Below are positions 6,963 through 15,895 of a DNA stretch of 22,727 bases, one piece after another; position 1 is the stretch's first letter; each line of letters opens with the position of its first letter. The translations under genes were made by a program, and so were the position numbers. The notes under the pieces were generated by a model. It ran no database searches. It saw only the letters and a list, made by a program, of their open reading frames with translations, and was not told the origin of the DNA. The DNA is from Chara braunii (Eukaryota > Streptophyta > Charophyceae > Charales > Characeae). The stretch covers positions 3,245 through 25,971 of the forward strand of contig BFEA01001100.1 in the NCBI GenBank assembly GCA_003427395.1. The letters run 5' to 3'.

Positions 6963-7652
6963 ATGACTGAGGTCATACAGCAATTGCAGTCACTAAGGAG
7001 TGGGGAAAACGCGGGGAAGGCGCAGGCCCAGGATGGGGAAGGGGCACAGGGTAGGGCAGAGATGGACAGGGCAGGGCTCAACCCCGAGGAAGCTATGGAC
7101 GCACCTCTGAGCGCCTTGGCAGTGAATGCCAGGAGGGAGACCGTAACCTTCAATCTATCGGATATTTTGAAGGCAGGCGAAGTCTATGCATGCCCCCTGG
7201 TGTTGTGGTGGTCGCCAGATGGGGTGAAACTGCTGATGAGAGGCAAGACAGAGGTGCCGGTGGTCAAGGCGTTCACCCTTCCACAAGTCCCCGAGGTCAT
7301 GGATCAAGTTCGGAAATGGCTGGGAACTGGTTATGAAGTAGTTGAATTGCCACATATCTCTGCATCACGTCTTATTCGGCGCACAGATAGCGCTTCCGAT
7401 TACGCTATCATGACCTTCTTCCTGGCTGCGACCCCCATAAAATCGGGTCGGCCTCGTATGCGACTAAGAGGCGCACGATGGGTGGACTTTGCGGAAATAC
7501 AGGGGCCTGCAGCACACCCTGGGGACTTCCATGTCATCCATGAGGCTTCACTGGGTATTTTGGAAAGCATCGAAGGTAAGCTCCCGCAGGAGGAGCGGTT
7601 TGATTCCCCACACTTCAAGGAGGGAAAGGGACTATGGGACAGGGAGGGTTAG
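6963..7652 (+). CDS. LINE-A ORF1 C-terminal domain, Nudix-like (degenerate)
   Basis: 229-codon frame. After a disordered start (residues 1-45) comes a compact region with the order of a Nudix hydrolase fold: beta strands around VYACPLVLWWSPDGVKLLMR, a helix-like VMDQVRKWLGTGYEV, then YAIMTFFLAATPIKSGRPRM and ARWVDFAEI, which strongly recall the final strands and the 'W-hydrophobic-Asp/Glu-Leu' end of Nudix domains. The Nudix box (G-x5-E-x7-REUxEExGU) is absent, so catalysis is unlikely. The AT-rich LINE-B has a comparable domain at the same place (about 13800-14230). I do not know a described LINE domain of this type; a divergent RNA-binding fold is the main alternative. Confidence 0.4.
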   Translation: MTEVIQQLQSLRSGENAGKAQAQDGEGAQGRAEMDRAGLNPEEAMDAPLSALAVNARRETVTFNLSDILKAGEVYACPLVLWWSPDGVKLLMRGKTEVPVVKAFTLPQVPEVMDQVRKWLGTGYEVVELPHISASRLIRRTDSASDYAIMTFFLAATPIKSGRPRMRLRGARWVDFAEIQGPAAHPGDFHVIHEASLGILESIEGKLPQEERFDSPHFKEGKGLWDREG

Positions 7653-7759
7653 GTAGCGGGTATTTTTTTCCGGGACGTTGCTGGTTCAGCAACACCCCCC
7701 CCCCAGCAGCAAAAAAAGATTACGAGTATGATTTTCCCGAGTACTGGGTGCCTTAGGGT
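7653..7759 (+). other. LINE-A ORF1-ORF2 spacer
   Basis: About 107 bases between the ORF1 stop and the ORF2 start, including a run of nine C (about 7692-7701) followed by agcagcaaaaaaag. No promoter or recoding signal is evident; LINE ORF2 is usually translated by reinitiation. Confidence 0.35.
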
Positions 7760-8510
7760 ATGGTAGGTAATCGAGGTAGGAGTAGGCTGAAGGTTCTGAC
7801 ATGGAACGCACGGGGATTGGGGGCCCGATCTCTTCTGCCAAAGAGGAGAGAACTGCGAAGAATGATGGTGCAAAACCAGGTCGACGTCGTCTGCATTCAG
7901 GAGACCAAGCTCAACGTGGCCAAGATCGGTACCCCCCCCATATGGTGGAAGGGGCATCAAGTATGGGCACCAGCGCAAGGTACACGTGGCGGGGTTGCGG
8001 TTTTGGCGTCCCCCCATTTTCAAGGGAAAGGTCGCCGACTGGTTTTTCGACCACTGGGTGTGGGTCCTGTTACAATGGGAAGAAGACATCTGGGGTATCC
8101 TGTCCGTTTACGGCCCTTCTAAAATAGGGGAGAGAAGGTGGATGTGGGAGCAGCTGGCAACCATCACGCCACAGATGGATAGAATCATCATTGCTGGGGA
8201 CTTCAATACTATCATAGCCCCCGGTAATACCCTGCGCTCCCACGTATGGATGCGGTGGTACCATGCCAAGATGGAGCAGATTCTGCTGCCTGCGTGCAAG
8301 TATGGCCTCTTTAGGATGCAGTGACTCATACCGCACTCTGCACCCGGACGCCAGTGAGTATACCTTCTGTGGCACTGCCCTGCGACTACGCAGTTGGATT
8401 GACATGGTATGGGCCTCGGACCAACTAAATCAGCGATGTGAAGCGGTCTCTATCTTGACTACGACATCCTCAGACCATGCGGCGGTGCTTGCCTCATACG
8501 CAATCAGCAA
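7760..8510 (+). pseudogene. LINE-A ORF2, APE-type endonuclease domain
   Basis: Nicks target DNA to prime reverse transcription. Visible motifs are KVLTWNARGLG (catalytic Asn strand), VDVVCIQETKL (metal-binding Glu), GGVAVLASP, IIIAGDFNTI (catalytic Asp/Asn), SWIDMVWAS and SSDHAAV (catalytic Asp/His). In the usual S-R-x-D motif the Arg is Trp here. The domain is spread over three frames: 7760 to about 8060, about 8065-8324, and from about 8310 in the frame open from 8263, so two frameshifts break it. Start chosen at the ATG just before the conserved RLKVLTWNARG; no earlier homologous sequence is needed. Confidence 0.85.
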
Positions 8511-9718
8511 AATGGAGATGGGACGGCCGCCCGCATCCGTTCCTGCATGGGTATTCTCCTGCCCGGACTACCGGCCAACCATACTACGGTTCTGGGAAGA
8601 TTGGGCTGATCAATGCCCTCAAGAAGAATACCTCGCACGGGTTACCGAAGCGCTGGTTGCTCTGCGGCAACTGTTGATGGCCATGCTACAGTCACAACAT
8701 CAAGCACACCAGCGGACAGGGCAGGAATATGTGGAAAGGTTGGCGGCCCTGGATAAAGGGCCCGGAGACATGGACGAGGATGAATGGTGGGTGGAGCGCA
8801 TGGAAACAGTTCGGCACTGGAGGGATTGGCAGGCTGAAGACGCGACGAGATGGGGACGCAGGAACAAGGAGGCGTGGATCTTGGTGGGGGAGAAGATGGC
8901 CAGACGATTTTTTGCGGAACTTAAAAAACAGAAAGTGTCACCAATTATGACCTTCATGGTGCACCCGTCTGATGCAACCATAGGTCGGCAGGACACCACA
9001 CGGGGCATTCTCAAGTGCGTAACTGACTTTTACAAGGATCTGCTCACCGAGGAAGAAACGTGGTCCCAGGAGGTCATGGCCACTCAGCCAGAGAACGAGG
9101 TGTGGCAATATGTCCAAACCAAGCTGGATCTTGATAGCAGCTGCCGCCTCGACCAAGATATCACCTACGAAGAGGTGGAGGCAGCAATCAAAGAGCTCCC
9201 ACGGCTAAAAACGCCAGGCCTGGACTGGATCCCGATCGAACTCTTCAAGGAGCTCAAGGCCTTCTTTGCAACACTCCTAACACAGGCCTACAACGAAGCC
9301 CTGCAGCATGATTCTCTTCCATCAGGTTTTGCGGACGCGTACGTGGTTCTGATCTACAAAAAAGGGCCTAAAGAGGATGTTAAAAACTGGCGCCCGATCT
9401 CGATCCTGAACGCAACTTATAAGATGTTGGCTAAAGTTATGGCTGCAAGGCTGAATAGCGTGCTGCCAAGACTGATCCACCCTACACAGACAGGTTTTGT
9501 TCCGGGGCGGCAAATAACAACCAGCATCCTAATAGTGCAGCAGGTTCTCGAGGAGGACGCGGTCTCAGGACAGCTGCTGGCTTTTATCTCCATCGACCTC
9601 CAAAAAGCCTATGATAGAGTCAGATGGGAGTTTCTCCTGCAAGCAATGGCTAGGCGACGCTTTGGTGTAATCTTTAGGGGCTGGGTGAGGAGCATGCTCA
9701 AGCAAAGCCTCTACCGTA
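8263..9718 (+). CDS. LINE-A ORF2, linker and N-terminal half of reverse transcriptase
   Basis: Long open frame joining the end of the endonuclease to the RT. A Trp/Glu/Arg-rich linker (8510-9000) is followed by RT landmarks: LKTPGLDWIPIELF (about 9200-9246), LIYKKGPKEDVKNWRPISIL (about 9350-9410), YKMLAKVMAARL, QTGFVPGRQ (about 9487-9513) and motif A FISIDLQKAYDRV (about 9580-9620), with the first catalytic Asp. The frame stays open to 10002, but after about 9718 the homologous sequence is in the next phase, so the open part beyond is not native. The protein polymerises cDNA on the nicked target. Confidence 0.88.
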
Positions 9719-10098
9719 ATGCAAGTCAATGGGGTAAGGTCAGAAAAATTGCGAGTGACTCGGTCGGTGAGGCAAGGGTGCCCCCTGTCCCGCGCTCTGT
9801 ATGTGATCTACATCGAATCACTTCACGAACTTCTCACGGGAGACCACAGGCTGCACGGCCTGAAACTCCAGCACGGCGAGGAGCTTCAGTCCTTGGCTTT
9901 TGCAGACGACACAGGTGCCATTATTCCATCCACGGCCCAGCAGCTGCAAGTTCTTCAGGAAGACCTCGCAACTTTCTGCAGGTTTTCGGGGGCACGAGTT
10001 AATTGGGAAAAATCTCACGCAATCCTGCCACCAGGCATGGACGCACCAGAAGAGTGGGATCTGCTCGGGACAATTGACGGACGGACCCGGTTTTGGGA
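9719..10098 (+). CDS. LINE-A ORF2, reverse transcriptase catalytic half
   Basis: In phase 2 relative to the upstream segment. Carries motif B SVRQGCPLS and the catalytic motif C FADD (9899-9910), then RFSGARVNWEKSHAIL of motif D/thumb. It follows directly from the upstream frame at codons near 9715, so a single-base frameshift separates the two. The phase breaks again near 10098, where copy 2 reads FLGVGLTPSWGGVEQMA without interruption. RQGCPLS places the element in the broad L1/Tx1-type RT group; precise clade needs a tree. Confidence 0.85.
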
Positions 10099-10910
10099 GC
10101 CAGCATTACGCCTGGCTGGGGGGGAGTTGAGCAGATGGCCACGCTGGCGGTGGCGGCGACGACTAAATTAAACGCATGGGCAAGGGAGGTGCACCTGGGA
10201 GTGTTTGACAAAGCATTGGTGGTCAAAAACTTCATTTCAGCCACCATGTGGTACGCTAGGGCTATCCATATGCCGGGAAGGCGGACCTTTGCGTATATGA
10301 GGCAGGCTATCCAAGCCTACCTCTGGTCAAATAATGCGGTTTCTCATAATTCAATCTGCAGAGTGGCCTGGAGCAAACTAATCCAACCAAGATCGGAAGG
10401 CGGATTGGGCCTGTTGGACCCACGATTACAGATGACAGCCATGCAGATTCGACACCTGGTATGGTATCTGCTGAGAGCGGCCGGAGAGCAATGCTACTCC
10501 CTTGCAACACAACATCTGGCGCACTGCCTTCACTTACTGCTTGAGCTGGTCGAAGTTCGCCTTGCAAGTAGCGTTCTGATTGGGCACGTCGTGCGCGATA
10601 TGGTTTGGTCTGGGCCATTGGCTCTTTGGAAGAAGATCCGACTGCTTAATCGGGAGCCTGCAACCGCGGACGCCGTCTTCAACCAGCTGCTCTTCGACAA
10701 CCGCTTCATCTGCAATATACAGGGGGATAGCTTCCCCTGGCAAGGGACGCCTGGAGCATTTGGCCGACAATGGGCGGAACAAGGCGTTTTTAAGATTGGC
10801 CACCTCTGGAATGAGCAAGCAGGGGAATGGAAGTCGGATGAGGAGATGGCTGACACCCTCCCGCACCAAGTACAAAGAAACTGCAGGCTGGCTGAACTCA
10901 GGGAAGTCAT
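10093..10910 (+). CDS. LINE-A ORF2, post-RT C-terminal region (first part)
   Basis: Contains WGGVEQMATLAVAATTKLNA, VKNFISATMWYARAIHMPG and SICRVAWSKLIQPRSEGGLG, standard for the region after the palm in plant and Tx1-type LINEs, where a conserved VAW...GGLGLLD block is seen. About 75-80 percent identical by eye to copy 2 at 20595-21375. The open frame reaches 10977, but the last 22 codons belong to LINE-B, which was inserted after 10910. The continuation resumes at 18439. Confidence 0.85.
10901..10910 (+). repeat. Target-site duplication, left copy (LINE-B)
   Basis: gggaagtcat here pairs with gggaagccat at 18439-18448 (9 of 10 identical). In the uninterrupted LINE-A copy 2 the site occurs once (aggaacgacat near 21374-21384), as expected for a duplication made by insertion. 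Confidence 0.75.
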
Positions 10911-10922
10911 CATGGGCGCAGA

Positions 10923-11431
10923 AAGTAAGGGAATCTATTCAAAACAGAACGTTAGATATTCATCGCCCCGCAGTTGATTCTACTGAATCTCAGGACGAGA
11001 AATTAAAAGTACCTCTGAGAAATCTGTCATCGGCTCGTGCGTATTTTCTTTCGTTGTTCCTTCTTCCGTCGGAACAGCAGGTAATTGATCATGGGGGTCG
11101 GAAAACGTTAATGAAGTCTTATCCTAATGATAAATTAGCACAGCGTGATTCAATTTATACTAACCATGCTAGCAACTGGATTTTTTATGATGCTGCTGCT
11201 AACAGATCGGTCAATGATAAAATTAAATTCATTTGTAAAAAGTTGGAGTCATTGAGGGATGGTCCGGAAGGGGTTGCTGAGTTTTTCTTAATTCAGTCAG
11301 TCAATCCTACCGTTTTTACTATCCTCAGTCTGTTCGATAAGGATAAAGTCCGTATTGATTCTTGGAAGAAATTGGGTTGGGATAGGTATGAAGTTCGCAT
11401 CTATCCCTGGTTTCCTAAAAAGTTGGGCTAG
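10923..11431 (+). CDS. LINE-B ORF1, DUF4283-like N-terminal part
   Basis: Open from the left end of LINE-B. The segment WIFYDAAANRSVNDKIKF through GVAEFFLIQSVNPTVF to GWDRYEVRIYPWFPKK has the DUF4283 pattern: a 'FFLI-F' strand, a 'W...G-W' turn and a 'V-I--W-P-F' strand. No initiator Met is seen before residue about 60, which suggests the true start lay in the truncated 5' part. The open frame extends upstream into LINE-A (from 10580), but that portion is a non-native phase of LINE-A. A TAG at 11429-11431 interrupts the frame; the next frame resumes just after. Confidence 0.6.
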
Positions 11432-11448
11432 AGGAAAAAAGGGAGCAG

Positions 11449-11835
11449 ATGATGAGGGACTTTTATTGGGTCGAATTCAGACATATTCCAATTGAAATAC
11501 AGGCGGCTTTTATCCATGATTTTGGCCAACAATATAAGATCGTGGATTTTATTAATCCACTTCCCTCATATATAGCAAAGAGGGATGATTACTTAATGTT
11601 GGCACTGGATCTACCTAAGGAACAACTTTTCTCAATGGATGATATAATCCCTTTCAAAATGGGAGGGAGAGTACACCAGATTCACACGGCCCACAAATTT
11701 AGGCCGTGGTGCCTTCACACGGATTATGCGTGCTCTCTTCATCCCCAACATGAGGTTCCTATTGACAGACGTCTTCAACGGGACCCCAAAAGACCTAATA
11801 AATGGGTCCCTGCGGTCCCGGGGCACGAAGGGTGA
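11449..11835 (+). CDS. LINE-B ORF1, DUF4283-like C-terminal part and Cys/His segment
   Basis: Opens with DFYWVEFRHIPIEIQAAFIH, the very typical 'W-V---IP' strand of DUF4283, then FGQQYKIVDFINPLPSYIAK and DDYLMLALDLP. CLHTDYACSLHPQH lies where LINE-A has its Cys/His cluster, but the spacing is not canonical and sequence decay is likely. Followed by a basic, proline-containing stretch. The frame ends at a TGA near 11833 before the linker. Confidence 0.6.
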   Translation: MMRDFYWVEFRHIPIEIQAAFIHDFGQQYKIVDFINPLPSYIAKRDDYLMLALDLPKEQLFSMDDIIPFKMGGRVHQIHTAHKFRPWCLHTDYACSLHPQHEVPIDRRLQRDPKRPNKWVPAVPGHEG

Positions 11836-12498
11836 GTGTACCATGCGGATATCAGTCAGGCTGGCCAACCGGTTGGGTGGATTTGGAAAGGGAGGAGTGA
11901 CGTTCACAAGTCGCCCCGTCCACCACAGGATTGGCTCCCTCCCCTCTCCCCCCCTGTACAGAATGACAAGGCATTGGGCACTGATCCTAAAGGTATGAAG
12001 GTTCAAAGCTTTGGGTCCAAAAGGAAGCCCCCCCATGGTCACAATGACACTGGAGTCCACGAATTGGATAACTCTTCTGGGGGAATCTCGGGCTCGAATG
12101 GTAAGTCTCAGAATCCTAGGGATATGGCTTCCTCTTTTAGGAATGGTTCGGATCGGTCGCTGGGACCAAGAGCAGATGATTACATCCATAAAGAGGCCAC
12201 TGAGTGGAGAGTAGTAAGGAAAAAAAACATTGCTCAGAAAGACATTCATGCGGAGGATGGATATAAAGAGAATCGAGACATAGTCATGCAGGATGGGAAG
12301 AAAGCTGTGTACGAAGATTCTGACTTAGATTCTACTCCGATGGAAATTGACCCACTCAGTATTGTCTTCGGAACAGAATTAATGGATATCGAAGTAATTC
12401 AGGCATGTGCTCCCCCACCTTTTTTCTTCCTCGACAACAGGTCTGATTCTGCTATTGTAGTTGATCTTAATACCAAGATTTTGTCAATAGCTGACTAG
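11836..12498 (+). CDS. LINE-B ORF1 linker, Ser/Asp/Gly-rich
   Basis: 220-codon open frame, hydrophilic with many S, G, D, K and N, probably disordered. It contains no enzymatic motif. It matches in position the acidic linker of LINE-A but shows no sequence similarity that I can see. Ends in a hydrophobic-acidic stretch (PPPFFFLDNRSDSAIVVDLN). Confidence 0.45.
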   Translation: MYHADISQAGQPVGWIWKGRSDVHKSPRPPQDWLPPLSPPVQNDKALGTDPKGMKVQSFGSKRKPPHGHNDTGVHELDNSSGGISGSNGKSQNPRDMASSFRNGSDRSLGPRADDYIHKEATEWRVVRKKNIAQKDIHAEDGYKENRDIVMQDGKKAVYEDSDLDSTPMEIDPLSIVFGTELMDIEVIQACAPPPFFFLDNRSDSAIVVDLNTKILSIAD

Positions 12499-12561
12499 TT
12501 GTTGTGTAACCTCAAATCACAGTAGCACCCAAGGCTGGAAATATCCCACTGGCCATGTGTA

Positions 12562-13236
12562 TTGGAACATCTGGTCGCAATGCTGGAAGGAAGTAAAAGC
12601 TTGGTCACTTTTTTGGAACAGAATCAGCCGCCGAAAATTTCATGGGAAAATATCTGTTCTAATTTACTTGCAATGGTCTCGGCCAGATTTATAGATCCTG
12701 CGCATATTTCCCATTCTCGTATTACCTCACTGGACGACAGAGATAACCATACTCACCTGGAAGTCTCGAATATGTTTCACGGATCTGCTGTCCCAGTGGG
12801 TGAAGACAAGGATGAGACAGCAGATCAAAATGAGTTATCCCTATTTCCCATAGGGGCGACTCAGGTGGAATCATATCATCAGGGTACTCTCGGTCCGCAA
12901 TCTGGGGCGACTCGGGTTGAATCATATCACCAGGGTACTCTCGGTTCTCAATCTGCCATTGATGTCCTCACTCAGATTACTCACAGCAAAGCCTCTTCGA
13001 CTGCTCAGGAAACATTTTTGACTGTCAAAAGATTGGCTGGCCCACTCGGCGATGATAGGGCTGACAAAGAAACATCCACTGTAGAATCTCATCCGCTTGG
13101 TTCACAATTGTCTCATGATGAGCTTCAGAACCAGGCTTTGGAGCATAACTTAGGAAATATTGATCAATCCAACTTTAAAGTAATAACTTCTGTCATAACA
13201 GGAGAAAAAAAAATACTTACAAATTCAAAAAAATAA
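12562..13236 (+). CDS. LINE-B ORF1 linker with 17-residue repeat
   Basis: 224-codon open frame with a duplicated 17-residue unit, GATQVESYHQGTLGPQS then GATRVESYHQGTLGSQS (12853-12954). Hydrophilic and likely disordered. It ends near an A-run (gaaaaaaaaatacttac) at 13203-13220, after which the frame shifts. Function not recognised. Confidence 0.45.
   Translation: MEHLVAMLEGSKSLVTFLEQNQPPKISWENICSNLLAMVSARFIDPAHISHSRITSLDDRDNHTHLEVSNMFHGSAVPVGEDKDETADQNELSLFPIGATQVESYHQGTLGPQSGATRVESYHQGTLGSQSAIDVLTQITHSKASSTAQETFLTVKRLAGPLGDDRADKETSTVESHPLGSQLSHDELQNQALEHNLGNIDQSNFKVITSVITGEKKILTNSKK
12853..12954 (+). repeat. 51-bp tandem duplication (17 codons)
   Basis: Two adjacent 51-bp units starting ggggcgactc; they differ at about five or six positions. 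The multiple-of-three length keeps the frame, so it expanded while the element was still translated. Confidence 0.85.
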
Positions 13237-13327
13237 TCCTCAGGAGGCTACTAGACGTAGCCAGGGACTGATTGAGTGGCATCTTGGGTCTAGTGATTCA
13301 CAGAAACGCCATTCTGCTGATACAACC

Positions 13328-13483
13328 AGTACTGGCATGTCTGTTGTGTCAGTTGACAGGGTTGATACAGCTGGTACAGACAGGGTTGATACTCAGGGCA
13401 CAGACAGTACTGGCCAATCTGTTGTGTCAGTTGACAGGGTAGATATCCCTGGCACAGACAGGGTTGATACCCAGGGCACATAC
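13328..13483 (+). repeat. 78-bp tandem duplication (26 codons)
   Basis: Units 13328-13405 and 13406-13483 both start agtactggc and include tgttgtgtcagttgacaggg and a gggttgatac-type sub-repeat that occurs twice per unit. The encoded peptide is a chain of DRVD-x-x-GT words. Also a multiple of three. Confidence 0.85.
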
Positions 13484-14422
13484 GAATGGAGAACTGACTG
13501 TGTATCTCAGGTTACTCAGACTACTCATCCTGATCCCAACCTCCACAGTGTGGATAACTCAACGACTGTTCAGAATCCTATGTCTGCCAAGGCTTACAAG
13601 GAGGTGGAACCCTCTCGGATTGTAGATCTTACGGAGGACCTCCCTAGTTACCTTGCACAGGAGGTGCGCCCACATGAGGCAAGGCCACAGGCAGGAAACG
13701 TGGAAAATTCGCTGATTTTGTCCTTGTCTTTGACTGTATCTGTGGACACAGAGATCATTACGAAAAGACAGAAATTGAAACATAGATTGGCAAAAGGTCA
13801 GCATTGTCTATCCCCGGTCAAAGTTGGTATTGCTATTGTGCCGGTAAGGAATAAGGATGGGGTGTGGGAAGTAGGTCTCTCGATTCTAGAAAATGTTGTG
13901 TATGGGGAAGTTACGATCCTAGGTACCTCATTCCCGCCCCCCCTGTCTTCCTTGAAGGATAGAATGGTTGTAACAGACCAACCTATTCGGGATATAATCA
14001 ACAAGTACATTTCTGATAACTTCCCACAAGGAATAACAACGATTTTCTTTTTAACTGAAGGGGAAAACAGATTAGCTGAATGGGATGTGTACTTGAAATT
14101 TGATGTTGGTAAGCAGGTTGAGCTGAAGTGGTTTAGCCATGACCTTCTTAATGAATTACAACTCATGAAGGTGAAAGCGAGCTGGTTCTGGTCTGAGACT
14201 GATGTTAGTACTCTTATGGTCTGTCTTTTAGGAAAAAAGTCAATTTGGAAGCATTTGGGTTTCTTGTTTATAATGTCATCTGTCAGAGCGGATAGGACCC
14301 AGGCTATCGATAGCCTGTATAATAAGGACAAATCTTGGAGGGAGATTAAAAGACAGGCAGATTTGGACCTCAGATCTTTAAATGTCAATGGACTAGCATC
14401 GACCAAATTTGAAAAAAAATAA
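13337..14422 (+). CDS. LINE-B ORF1 end with Nudix-like domain, and start of endonuclease
   Basis: 361-codon frame. Residues 1-50 are the DRVD-rich repeat and 50-145 a hydrophilic linker. Residues about 150-300 (KVGIAIVPVRNKDGVWEVGL, GITTIFFLTEGENRLAEWDV, VELKWFSHDLLNEL) parallel the LINE-A domain at 7130-7560: an N-terminal 'VGIAIVP-DG' strand pair, a helix, a 'FFL' strand, and a closing 'W-F/D-hydrophobic' strand and helix. No catalytic Nudix box is visible. The last residues (LRSLNVNGLASTKF) are the start of the endonuclease, followed by a TAA at 14420-14422, so ORF1 and ORF2 may be fused or the boundary is obscured by decay. Confidence 0.45.
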   Translation: MSVVSVDRVDTAGTDRVDTQGTDSTGQSVVSVDRVDIPGTDRVDTQGTYEWRTDCVSQVTQTTHPDPNLHSVDNSTTVQNPMSAKAYKEVEPSRIVDLTEDLPSYLAQEVRPHEARPQAGNVENSLILSLSLTVSVDTEIITKRQKLKHRLAKGQHCLSPVKVGIAIVPVRNKDGVWEVGLSILENVVYGEVTILGTSFPPPLSSLKDRMVVTDQPIRDIINKYISDNFPQGITTIFFLTEGENRLAEWDVYLKFDVGKQVELKWFSHDLLNELQLMKVKASWFWSETDVSTLMVCLLGKKSIWKHLGFLFIMSSVRADRTQAIDSLYNKDKSWREIKRQADLDLRSLNVNGLASTKFEKK

Positions 14423-15112
14423 GCTATATTTGATCAATTAAAGGGAATAGGGGGGAGGGAATGGCCTGACATTATATGTATCCAAGAGACCCATCTCATG
14501 GATAATGAAGCTCACAATTACTGTCATAATCAGATTTGGCCCCACAAGTCATTTAGAGCTCATGCACCGCGACCGGGGAGTGTTGGAGTGGCTGTATGGA
14601 TTCCACCGGGGTCTAGGGCGGATTCTGTTTATTGGGAAGTGGATAAGGAAGAAGGAAGATTGACTTATATTCTGGCAATGTTTGATTTGGAAATTGTGAT
14701 CGTTCTCTGTGTTTATGGTCATAATGAACCAAATAATAGACAACAATTATTTGAAATCCTCATCCCTAAATTGTCTGTGGGCATTCCCATGATTATTGCT
14801 GGTGATTTCAACGCTGCTCCGGATCGCAACCTTGACCGGTGGCGGATCCCACTTCCATGTCCAGCCTTTGTGGAGATGGATGAAGTGTTAATCACTAATC
14901 TTACTCAATCTTTTAATCTCTTCCATTCCTATAGAATACTTAACCCTAATCTTCGTACATTCACATGCTTCAGGAAAAATCAGTCTGCGGGGGCTACTAA
15001 ATCCCGCATTGACCTAATTACAAGGCTCTCTTCAAATTGCTCAAATATTCCCCAAAAGTCCCCTTGCTGGGCTAGATCATGCTATGTGTATAGCTATCCT
15101 CTCCTTCTCTAA
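14375..15112 (+). pseudogene. LINE-B ORF2, APE-type endonuclease
   Basis: Motifs: LNVNGL (Asn strand, about 14377-14395), PDIICIQETHL (metal-binding Glu, about 14470-14500), VGVAVWIPPG, PMIIAGDFNAAPDRN (14790-14832), and TKSRIDLITR (the SRxD motif intact, about 15000-15028). The catalytic Asp-His pair appears as LDHAM in another phase at about 15074-15090, so a frameshift lies just before it. A TAA at 14420 also interrupts the frame near the start. Broken, but all expected motifs remain readable. Confidence 0.82.
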
Positions 15113-15895
15113 GAAATCGGATCAAGGGAAAGGATACTATAAACTTAATACATCCCTTCTCAAACTATAATGATTTAGGTCCTATCTAAAGGATGTATGA
15201 ACTTTCTGGAACGGAAAAAAGGACATCATACAGAATCATGTGATATGGTTCAACAACGGTCTAGATTTTCTAGGGTGTAAATGCAATGAATACTCTAAAT
15301 TGCTTGCTGCTGATAGATATTCCAATGAAACTAGGATCTTGCAAAGAATCCAACAAATTCAATCTATGGAGGAAGATCATTAGGAAGAAGAAAATGATGA
15401 AGCTATGACCAAAGAATTAAAAGAATTAGAAAATAATTTACTCTCTCTGATGGAACATCCTTGGCAGGGTGCTAGAATTAGAGGGAAGATCTGTAGATTA
15501 CATACGGAAGGAGGCATGGATGCTAGGTTTTTTGCAATGGCTAGAGCTCGCTTAGGAAGAACAATCATTGATGGCTTATCACACCCTCAGGATCCGAATG
15601 GACAAATTGCTTCTTCCACAGCAGAATGCACAAAAATTGCCAGAGAATTCTTCAATGATTTATTTACTTCTCAAATTCATGATGCCACTTAGGACCATCT
15701 ATTGAAATTGATGATTTTTTAGCACCTCTAACTAAATCCCTTTCGGAGGAGCAAAATGAGCAACTAGGGCTACCTATAACTAAGGATGAGATTTTGACTG
15801 CTTTTTTGATGATGGAAGAGGAAAAATCCCCTGGAATTGATGGGCTTCCTAAGGAATTTTGGGAGTCTACATGAGATTTCATATCTCAGGATCTC
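15113..15895 (+). pseudogene. LINE-B ORF2, endonuclease-RT linker (broken)
   Basis: Readable in pieces. The largest open piece (15405-15692) is a charged, Leu-rich segment with MEHPWQGARIRGKICRLH and ATAECTKIAREFF-like sequence; then PITKDEILTAFLMMEEEKSP and GIDGLPKEFW (about 15773-15870), the standard lead-in to the RT palm. At least three stops or phase changes occur, including a TGA at about 15873. Confidence 0.7.

Larger units (their letters stand above)
4378..10910 (+). mobile_element. LINE-A copy 1, 5' part (GC-rich non-LTR retrotransposon)
   Basis: Carries, in order, a short leader, an ORF1 with DUF4283-like and Cys/His segments, an acidic linker, a Nudix-like domain, then ORF2 with APE-type endonuclease and reverse transcriptase. 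It is interrupted at 10910 by LINE-B and resumes at 18439. Comparison with LINE-A copy 2 (from 20366) proves the continuity: the uninterrupted sequence ctggctgaactaaggaacga/cattcctactcaatggg is split here by LINE-B. The whole element (both parts) would be about 8.4 kb without the insertion. Several frameshifts and stops show it is inactive as written. The 5' end is cut off or obscured by the adapter at 4340-4377. Confidence 0.85.

Noticed and set aside
10580-11431. A single 283-codon protein spanning 10580-11431
   Set aside because: The first 110 codons are a wrong phase of LINE-A ORF2; only the part after 10911 belongs to LINE-B ORF1.
12853-13483. CRISPR-like array
   Set aside because: Only two units each, adjacent with no spacers, lengths multiples of three, inside an open frame of a LINE in a eukaryotic context.
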